Assembly: GCA_900546665.1 (NCBI GenBank)
Contig: URDY01000026.1
Span: 1-39,631 of the forward strand
Source of the DNA: an uncultured Paraprevotella sp.
GTDB taxonomy: Bacteria; Bacteroidota; Bacteroidia; Bacteroidales; Bacteroidaceae
Direction: 5' to 3'
Length of the DNA: 39,631 bases
The stretch's first letter is position 1. Each line of letters opens with the position of its first letter. Under the pieces are notes generated by a model that was given only the letters and a program-made list of their open reading frames with translations, was not told where the DNA came from and did no database searches. Of the stretch, positions 34,102 to 39,631 are shown in pieces. A program made the translations under genes and the position numbers.

Positions 34102-35862
34102 TCAGCTAAGGTGTTGCAGGATATCTTCTGCAATTTGTGGAGCTGTCAGGTGATTCTGTTTGAGGAATGTCTGTGGATCAAAACGGTCGGCAAATTCTTT
34201 TGGGGCACCGAAATTAAGAACTTTTATCGGGCTGCAACCGAAGTATCTGGTAATTTTTTCTCCGAATCCGCCGTCGAGCACACCGTCTTCCAAGGTTACG
34301 ATCAGTTCATGGTCTGTTTTCAGCTCTTCCATAAGAGATTGGTCAACTCCTGTAATATAGCGTGGATTAATGAGGGTGATTTCCATACCATGCTGTTCCT
34401 TGAGTATTGCCGCTGTTTCTTCTGCGAGCCCGAAGAATGATCCTAATCCCAGTATAGCAACCCGATTTCCTTTCTGAACGGTTTGATAACGGTTTAAAAG
34501 ACTGTAATCAGTGTCGACCGGATGATGTCCGTAATCTAATGCTATGGCCGGTACGCGAATGGCTACCGGATGTTCGTTTTGCTTCATGCTCCATTCCAAC
34601 ATAGCCATATATTCTTCCTTGCAGGTCGGAGCCAGATAAACCAGATTAGGGATATTGCTTAGCAGTGGAATATCAAAAAAGCAAAGGTGTGTTACATCGT
34701 TCATGGCTGAAAGTGATCCCCAGAATACCAATAGTACAGCAGGATTGCGGTTGATACACAGATCTTGTGAGAGTTGGTCGTATGCGCGCTGAATGAAAGT
34801 ACTGTAAACACCGAAAACCGGTTTGCCGCCGTTCTTGGCTATTCCGGAGGCTAAAGCTACAGCATGTTCTTCGGCTATACCAACATCTACGAACTGTTTT
34901 CCGGCAACCTGGCGTCGGTCAGGCGTAAATCCCATTACAGCCGGGGTGCCGGCTGAGATGGCTACTATGCGTCGGTCTTCCTTCATGCGTTGTAACAGAT
35001 AGCGTGCTGTCAGGTCACCATAGTCCTGCGGTTCTTCATTTGTGTGGTTGATGATTCCCGTTTCCGGATTGAAAGGCATCGTCCAATGGTAAGTTTCCTT
35101 ATCTTCCTCAGCCGGTTTGTATCCTTTTCCTTTCAGGGTATTGATATGTACTACGATAGGATGATCAATATCCTTGACTTGTGAAAAGGCTTTAATCAGC
35201 GCTTCTATATTGTTTCCTTCGTTTACATAGAGATAATCCAGTCCCATGGCACGGAAAAGATTGCAGGCACATTGTCCGTTGCTTTCACGTAGTTCCTGCA
35301 GGTTACGATAAAGTCCTCCATGGTTTTCTGCAATGGACATCTGGTTGTCATTAACGATAATGATGAAATTCGAACCCAGTTCGGCAGCATAATCCAAACC
35401 TTCCAAAGCTTCCCCTCCACTGAGCGAACCGTCTCCGATAACGGCAATCACATTTCCGCCTTGTCCGGTCAGGTCTCTACCTTTGGCCAGACCGCCAGCC
35501 AGACTGACAGACGTCGATGTATGTCCAATAACGAAGTGATCATGTTTACTTTCTGTCGGTTCAGAATAGCCTGAAACTTCATCATATTGTTCCGGATGGA
35601 GAAAAGCAGCCTTACGTCCGGTCAGTATTTTATGAGTGTAACTTTGGTGGGATACATCGAATACAATTTTGTCTTCCGGCGAGTTAAACACATAATGCAG
35701 GGCAATGGTTGCTTCGACCATTCCAAAGTTAGGACCGAAATGTCCTCCGTGTTTACTCAGTTTCTGAAGCAAAGCTTGCCGTATCTCATGACTTAGTTCG
35801 TTCATTTCTGTTACTGACATTTTTTTTATGTCAGCCGGTGAATTAATTTGTTCCAGATACAT
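34102..35862 (-). CDS. dxs: DXS-like thiamine-diphosphate transketolase (divergent 1-deoxyxylulose-5-phosphate synthase)
   Basis: A 586-residue transketolase-type enzyme. The DXS plan is clear: FDVSHQSYTHKILTGR near 68-83, GHTSTSVS near 113-120, the thiamine-diphosphate motif GDGSLSGGEAL (143) to N173, EEHAV near 332 and VYSTFIQRAYDQ near 355. DXS joins pyruvate and glyceraldehyde 3-phosphate to start the MEP isoprenoid pathway. Differences from standard DXS: it is 40-60 residues shorter, GPVDGHD is replaced by LYVNEGNN, and the DRAG block before the THxG segment reads FWGSLSAMNDVTHLCFFD, so the phosphate-contacting Arg is Trp. It may be the second DXS-like paralogue known in Bacteroides, with changed substrate preference. 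CAAAAATA at 35912-35919 gives a minus-strand -7 element. Confidence 0.85.
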   Translation of the reverse strand: MYLEQINSPADIKKMSVTEMNELSHEIRQALLQKLSKHGGHFGPNFGMVEATIALHYVFNSPEDKIVFDVSHQSYTHKILTGRKAAFLHPEQYDEVSGYSEPTESKHDHFVIGHTSTSVSLAGGLAKGRDLTGQGGNVIAVIGDGSLSGGEALEGLDYAAELGSNFIIIVNDNQMSIAENHGGLYRNLQELRESNGQCACNLFRAMGLDYLYVNEGNNIEALIKAFSQVKDIDHPIVVHINTLKGKGYKPAEEDKETYHWTMPFNPETGIINHTNEEPQDYGDLTARYLLQRMKEDRRIVAISAGTPAVMGFTPDRRQVAGKQFVDVGIAEEHAVALASGIAKNGGKPVFGVYSTFIQRAYDQLSQDLCINRNPAVLLVFWGSLSAMNDVTHLCFFDIPLLSNIPNLVYLAPTCKEEYMAMLEWSMKQNEHPVAIRVPAIALDYGHHPVDTDYSLLNRYQTVQKGNRVAILGLGSFFGLAEETAAILKEQHGMEITLINPRYITGVDQSLMEELKTDHELIVTLEDGVLDGGFGEKITRYFGCSPIKVLNFGAPKEFADRFDPQTFLKQNHLTAPQIAEDILQHLS

Positions 35863-35971
35863 AAAAATATATTTTACGGGTTATCAATCAATGATGAAAT
35901 GATTCACGGTGCAAAAATACGTCTTGTTAAGATAAGAATGGATACCCCAATTATGGTTTTTTATACCCAAA

Positions 35972-36157
35972 TTACTTGACTGAAGATGGAAGAACGTAAT
36001 TGGACAATAAGGGGATGGTTATGTTTTTGATATCAGACTGAGTTCTAATGTGTGTATCTGATCTGTTGATTATAATGGTTTTATTGAATGGTCGGAAGAC
36101 GATGACACGTCTTTTAGAAACAGCCAAGGTAAGATATCCATTTATATATGATGTCAT
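35972..36157 (-). CDS. Doubtful 61-aa reading frame overlapping the RNase H-like gene by ATGA
   Basis: Its ATG (36157) overlaps the stop of the RNase H-fold gene by 4 bp (ATGA), the arrangement of coupled genes. The peptide is basic and Ile/Arg-rich (VSKRRVIVFRPFNKTIIINR) without recognised features. The overlap is the only positive evidence, so it may be chance. Confidence 0.25.
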   Translation of the reverse strand: MTSYINGYLTLAVSKRRVIVFRPFNKTIIINRSDTHIRTQSDIKNITIPLLSNYVLPSSVK

Positions 36158-36600
36158 ACTTTAGGTTTCTTATGATGATATTTTTTTCTGATTTCAGTCA
36201 TCGCTGCTGTAGCCATATCATGTGTTTCTATGAGTAGCGGACTTTTATGGTAGGGAACGATTCTGACCGTGACAGAATGATGGCGTTGTTTTTCCTCAAT
36301 GCATTGAAGAATCAGATCCGGATTGGCTGATTTGGCAGTGGGGGATTTGTCAAAATTCTGAATATAGGCGGCGTTGGTCAGAAAAAGCAGGTCTGATCCT
36401 TCAGGAAGTTCCTTCATCTTTTTGATCATCAGAGTGAGTATCATGCGAAACTCTGTGGTGTGCATGTCGCAGATGACATCACGACAGATGATGTTTCTAT
36501 TGTGTTCTATAATAACGGCTGCACCGCCGGCACGCTCCTTGTGTCCATAGTCACAAGAGCCGCCGATCCATATATGATAAATTGTATCTTCTAGTTCCAT
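36154..36600 (-). CDS. RNase H-fold protein lacking catalytic acids (148 aa)
   Basis: The order of blocks matches RNase HI: IWIGGSC (residues 11-16) for the first strand, TTEFRMILTLMIKKMKEL (48-65) for helix A, LLFLTNAAYI (71-80) for strand 4, and PYHKSPLLIETHDMATAA (116-133) for the C-terminal loop and helix. But each position that carries a catalytic acid in E. coli RNase HI is changed: D10 to G13, E48 to I54, D70 to N76, D134 to H127 (D128 is next to it). It should keep the fold without two-metal cleavage, perhaps binding nucleic acid. It lies 14 bp after the Cys-rich 68-residue gene in a minus-strand run of small genes. Confidence 0.65.
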   Translation of the reverse strand: MELEDTIYHIWIGGSCDYGHKERAGGAAVIIEHNRNIICRDVICDMHTTEFRMILTLMIKKMKELPEGSDLLFLTNAAYIQNFDKSPTAKSANPDLILQCIEEKQRHHSVTVRIVPYHKSPLLIETHDMATAAMTEIRKKYHHKKPKV

Positions 36601-36614
36601 TATTGGGGGAGTAT

Positions 36615-36821
36615 TTATTTGTTACTCCAAAGTCGTGAGGCGATAGTGACAAATTCTTTTTTACCTTCGATGTAATCGGCAAATGTGTCCATGGCTGACA
36701 AACCATCGGGCATGTTACAGCTGCCACAGCCTCCGCAGGCAGGCGCTTTGCAGCTGAACCGTTCCCTGATGAAGGCGATGCGTTCTTCCCGATCGGAAAA
36801 ATCTATTTTAGGTGCAATCAT
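36615..36821 (-). CDS. Small protein with four-cysteine cluster (68 aa)
   Basis: The sequence CKAPACGGCGSC places four cysteines at C24, C29, C32 and C35 (CX4CX2CX2C), followed by NMPDG and a helix (TFADYIEGKKEFVTIASRLW). The pattern would suit a Zn or iron-sulphur site. No signal peptide; family not recognised. It is 12 bp downstream of the HTH-like gene and 14 bp upstream of the RNase H-fold gene, so the three are almost certainly one transcript. Confidence 0.65.
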   Translation of the reverse strand: MIAPKIDFSDREERIAFIRERFSCKAPACGGCGSCNMPDGLSAMDTFADYIEGKKEFVTIASRLWSNK

Positions 36822-36833
36822 ACTTTTTTGTTT

Positions 36834-37040
36834 TTATATAAGTAACATTATTCTGCCAGATTCCTTTGTGAAAATTTCGGGAAAACGACAAATCGTGGCG
36901 TATACTTGTTTGCTGGTTACAGGTTGTCCGTCCCGCCGTAGATATAGTCTCAGGCGGTTGATGCTATCAGCTATCTGGTCAGTCGTCATGCCGCCATTCC
37001 GCTTTACTATGACATATACTATGGCTTCTTCTAATCTCAT
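36834..37040 (-). CDS. Small winged-helix-like protein (68 aa)
   Basis: The layout MRLEEAIVYVIVKRNGGMTTDQIADSIN, then RDGQPVTSKQVYATICRFPEIFTKESGRIMLLI, is that of a winged helix: one helix, a helix-turn-helix (TTDQIADSIN ... TSKQVYATICRFP) and a two-strand wing. It resembles HARE/HB1-type domains in that a gap of basic residues (RLRLYLRRDG) separates the two halves. DNA binding is inference. Start chosen at the first ATG; 28 bp separate it from the DUF1294 gene. Confidence 0.65.
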   Translation of the reverse strand: MRLEEAIVYVIVKRNGGMTTDQIADSINRLRLYLRRDGQPVTSKQVYATICRFPEIFTKESGRIMLLI

Positions 37041-37068
37041 AATTTATTATTGTTTTTTCCACATTATC

Positions 37069-37353
37069 TCATGATGCTTGGAGAGTATGTAAATAGATGA
37101 AGAGAATACATTGCAGAACCAGTATGATCGGTATACCATACTTGAATTTTTTATGCATGGTTTTATGATGCCATACTTTCATACCAGTCCATGCGCCGAT
37201 GCTGCCGCCAATGACGGCTATCAGCAGAAGTGTAGCTTCCGGTATGCGCCATTTGCTTTTTTTTGCCTTATACTTATCTATACCATACACGATAAAGGTG
37301 ATGAAATTAATGGCTATCAGATAATATAGTGTCAATAGATGCATGTTGTCCAT
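37069..37353 (-). CDS. DUF1294 family membrane protein (94 aa)
   Basis: Recognised by YGIDKYKAKKSKWRIPEATLLLIAVIGGSIGAW: the KxRIPE block (here KWRIPE) and the GGSxGAW glycine motif are the DUF1294 signature. Three hydrophobic helices: 9-24, 41-58 and 75-91; HHKTMHKKFKYGIP links the last two. Function is unknown for the family. It leads the minus-strand run of small genes; TAATTTTG on the minus strand (37585-37592) is the candidate -7 element, leaving a leader of about 230 nt. Confidence 0.8.
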   Translation of the reverse strand: MDNMHLLTLYYLIAINFITFIVYGIDKYKAKKSKWRIPEATLLLIAVIGGSIGAWTGMKVWHHKTMHKKFKYGIPIILVLQCILFIYLHTLQAS

Positions 37354-37813
37354 ATCATTTTGCTCCCATCATTTATAATATGTCATTCATTCTTGTCGGT
37401 ATCTTTTGCGGGCGTAATATTTCCTCGGTTCTATTTTGTATGTTCTGTTCTATGAGTTATCAATGAGAAAACAGGAGAGGAATCTATCGTTAAATCAAAG
37501 ATTTGATGGTCAGTGCTTGAATATCTGTTGTTGTATCTTGTGTCATTCTGTTACTTGCAATTAAAACTTCTCTACAAAAATACGCAAAATTAGCTAAACT
37601 GCACATAATAAGAAGTTGAAAATCGAAGTGGGGCATTAATCGTTTTATTCAAAGAAAAGAACTTTGAAAATGGTTTTTATGTTTGTTTTATACATAAAAA
37701 CTGTCTTATTTCCAGTCGGTTTAAGGGGAAAAGCGATTTATATTACCTTATTTAACGTAGTGATTCCCTTTCGTTACGCAACTTTAGTGTAATTTTGTAC
37801 ACTTATTGTATTT
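37354..37813. other. Divergent intergenic region between DUF1294 and MATE genes
   Basis: It holds the minus-strand -7 element CAAAATTA at 37585-37592 (for the small-gene run) and the plus-strand TAATTTTG at 37790-37797 (for the MATE gene). A 33-codon Cys-rich frame at 37463-37564 is present but not credible as a gene. Nothing else was recognised. Confidence 0.5.
37790..37797 (+). promoter_or_regulatory. -7 element of the MATE gene
   Basis: TAATTTTG matches TAnnTTTG. Transcription would begin near 37804, only 10 bp before the GTG at 37814 but 34 bp before the ATG at 37838, which supports the latter as the start. Confidence 0.5.
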
Positions 37814-37837
37814 GTGGATAACGAGAAAGGGGTATTT

Positions 37838-39208
37838 ATGGCACAGTTGAGAGATATGACATCAGGACCAAGTCTGCCTTTGATTTTGAATTTTACTTTT
37901 CCTTTGTTGTTGGGTAATTTGTTACAGCAGACATATTCTTTGGTAGACGCAGCAATTGTAGGTAAGTTTTTGAGTATTAATGCATTGGCTTCTGTAGGAG
38001 CCAGTACGTCTGTGGTTTTTCTTATATTGGGGTTCTGTAACGGATGTTGCGGTGGTTTCAGTATTCCTGTGGCTCAGAAATTCGGTGCTCATGATTATGT
38101 GACGATGAGGCGTTATGTATCGGTCAGTTTGAAACTGGCTGCGGTGATGTCTGTGGCTGTCGCGCTTATCACAAGCTTGCTGTGTGGCTTTATTTTAAGG
38201 TCCATGCAGACCCCTGAAAATATCTTTGAGGGAGCTTATGTTTATTTGCTGATCACATTTATAGGTGTACCGTGTACGTTTTTCTATAATTTGTTTTCCT
38301 GTATTATCCGTGCGTTAGGAGATAGTAAAACTCCGTTTTGGTTTCTGTTACTGTCAACTGTATTGAATATCATACTCGATTTATTTTGTATCCTTACGTT
38401 AGGATGGGGGGTGGCAGGTGCAGGAATTGCAACAGTTGTTTCTCAAGGATTTTCGGCTATTCTGTGCTACATTTATATGTATCGTAAATTTGATATTTTG
38501 AAAACGGAACCGTCCGACCGTCTTTTTCGGAAAAGTTTGGCTGGTCAGCTTTTGTCTATCGGGGTGCCGATGGGGTTGCAGTTTTCTATAACAGCCATTG
38601 GGAGTATCATGTTGCAGAGTGCGAACAATGCATTGGGAACAGCTTGTGTTGCAGCCTTTACCGCAGCAATGCGTATCAAAATGTTCGTGATGTGCCCGTT
38701 GGATGCTTTGGGAATGGCCATGGCTACGTATTCCGGGCAGAACTACGGTGCTGGAAAACCTGATCGTATCTGGATGGGTATTAAGTCGGCAACTCTGATG
38801 ATGGTTATTTATTCCGTTTCGATTGCTATTATAATGTGGGGGTTGGCAGATAAGTTTGCTTTATTGTTTATTTCACCGGATGAGACTGAGATAATGGAGG
38901 ATACCGTGCTGTTTCTGCATATCAATACCTCTTTCTTTATCTTGTTGGGATCACTGAGTATTCTCCGATATAGTATTCAGGGAGCTGGTTATACGCGTTT
39001 GTCTATGTTTTCCGGAGTGGCAGAAATGATTGCTCGTGCGTTGGTCAGTCTTGTTCTCGTACCGATATGGAAATTTTGGGGTGTTTGTTTCGGTGATCCG
39101 ACAGCCTGGCTGTTTGCCAATTTCTTCCTGGTTCCAGCCTTTATCTATGTGTACCGTCAGTTGAAAAAAATGGTTGCTACAGAAGAACGTGTACCGGTCA
39201 ATTCCTGA
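37838..39208 (+). CDS. MATE-family multidrug efflux transporter
   Basis: A 456-residue MATE (NorM/DinF-like) protein with about 12 hydrophobic helices in two similar halves. The first half opens LPLILNFTFPLLLGNLLQQTYSLVDAAIVGKFL, and the second repeats the layout (GQLLSIGVPMGLQFSITAIG, LDALGMAMATYSGQNYGAGK). Family members export cationic drugs or metabolites by Na+ or H+ antiport in the inner membrane. A GTG eight codons upstream (37814) is possible, but promoter position and the MAQLRDMTSG start favour 37838. No regulator is adjacent and the substrate is unknown. Confidence 0.9.
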   Translation: MAQLRDMTSGPSLPLILNFTFPLLLGNLLQQTYSLVDAAIVGKFLSINALASVGASTSVVFLILGFCNGCCGGFSIPVAQKFGAHDYVTMRRYVSVSLKLAAVMSVAVALITSLLCGFILRSMQTPENIFEGAYVYLLITFIGVPCTFFYNLFSCIIRALGDSKTPFWFLLLSTVLNIILDLFCILTLGWGVAGAGIATVVSQGFSAILCYIYMYRKFDILKTEPSDRLFRKSLAGQLLSIGVPMGLQFSITAIGSIMLQSANNALGTACVAAFTAAMRIKMFVMCPLDALGMAMATYSGQNYGAGKPDRIWMGIKSATLMMVIYSVSIAIIMWGLADKFALLFISPDETEIMEDTVLFLHINTSFFILLGSLSILRYSIQGAGYTRLSMFSGVAEMIARALVSLVLVPIWKFWGVCFGDPTAWLFANFFLVPAFIYVYRQLKKMVATEERVPVNS

Positions 39209-39631
39209 TAGATTGTTGCTAGTTTCGGAGGTCAGACGGCATTAGTTGGCAAAGTAAGTTTAGACTACTGGTCAATGTATGGGTGTTACATATTTATCTC
39301 TTGTTAGTGTCTATCAGAACTTATTTCAGGCTTTTTAAAAACATGAAGGATATGATATACTAACCATTTTTCTTTTCATTCTTTTTTTGTTTTTCTACTG
39401 AGGTTATCAAGTACTCTGATCGTAAATACCGTTAATAGATGGTCATTTTAGTGATTTTAAGTTAGAAAAGCCATGTATCAGCTAAAAATTAATGTCCTCA
39501 TTTTAAAACGGATATAAAAATTAAGGGAAAACATATATATTCATTTAACTACATTGATACTTTTTAAATTATATTATTGAAATTAGATTTTATTCAAATA
39601 AATCATAAACTATAATTATAATGATTTATTA
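39209..39631. other. AT-rich end of the window without recognised genes
   Basis: About 420 bp of AT-rich DNA follow the MATE gene. No coding sequence, tRNA, clear terminator or repeat array was recognised. The extremely AT-rich last 150 bp may be the upstream region of a gene beyond the window. Confidence 0.4.

Noticed and set aside
37463..37564. 33-codon plus-strand frame with seven cysteines in its second half
   Set aside because: It is antisense to the likely leader of the DUF1294 transcript, has no promoter or binding site, and TGT/TGC runs arise from a TTG/TGT-rich stretch.

Overview
The window reads as chromosomal DNA from a gut-type member of the Bacteroidales (Bacteroides, Phocaeicola or a close relative). 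Evidence: Bacteroidetes-type promoters (TTTG, about 20 bp, TAnnTTTG), weak use of Shine-Dalgarno sequences, a TonB-dependent outer-membrane receptor, secreted proteins with C-terminal sorting-type domains, a BlaI/M56-peptidase pair, and protein families typical of this order (DUF4186, DUF6198, DUF1294, SDR-type mannonate oxidoreductase). No rRNA, tRNA, insertion sequence, integrase, phage gene or CRISPR array was seen. Genus assignment is inference.

Region 1 (1-14927) is a cell-surface region. A secreted multidomain protein is followed 13 bp later by a 52-residue peptide gene; these converge, across a strong bidirectional terminator, on a haem-type TonB receptor gene preceded by a second small peptide gene. 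The two peptides share the first 24 residues in gap-free register (MKKIY, P8, E16-S17-E18, L21-S22-G23-S24) and then diverge into acidic tails ending in an aromatic residue. This is the most interesting signal in the window. Divergently, a 2303-residue Asp-box/LamG protein and a 656-residue NPCBM-like protein form a tightly coupled pair.

Region 2 (15186-22377) has a 181-residue protein with His-Gly and Cys blocks reminiscent of clan CD (caspase/CHAT) peptidases, an SDR oxidoreductase, an unrecognised 184-residue protein, and a four-gene hexuronate operon: MFS transporter, uxaC, uxuA and an SDR doing the UxuB step. Together these take glucuronate to 2-keto-3-deoxygluconate. Region 3 (22662-29675) holds a lipoprotein whose tail may be frameshifted, an RSH (ppGpp) protein with an intact hydrolase and an altered synthetase, a thioredoxin, DUF4186, a protein-tyrosine-phosphatase-like protein with a Cys/His module, a possible AlkZ-related protein, a MutT-type Nudix hydrolase and a glutaredoxin-like protein.

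Region 4 (29676-30681) is a 1-kb gene-free stretch with alternating inverted arms, an intrinsic terminator with no gene in front of it, and GTGAAG-type repeats. It lies before a BlaI-like repressor and an M56 sensor peptidase. Region 5 (32617-37353, minus strand) contains a membrane protein, a flavin-fold protein, a divergent DXS-like transketolase, an RNase H-fold protein that has lost its catalytic acids, and three tiny conserved-looking genes. A MATE efflux pump (37838-39208) and an AT-rich tail close the window.
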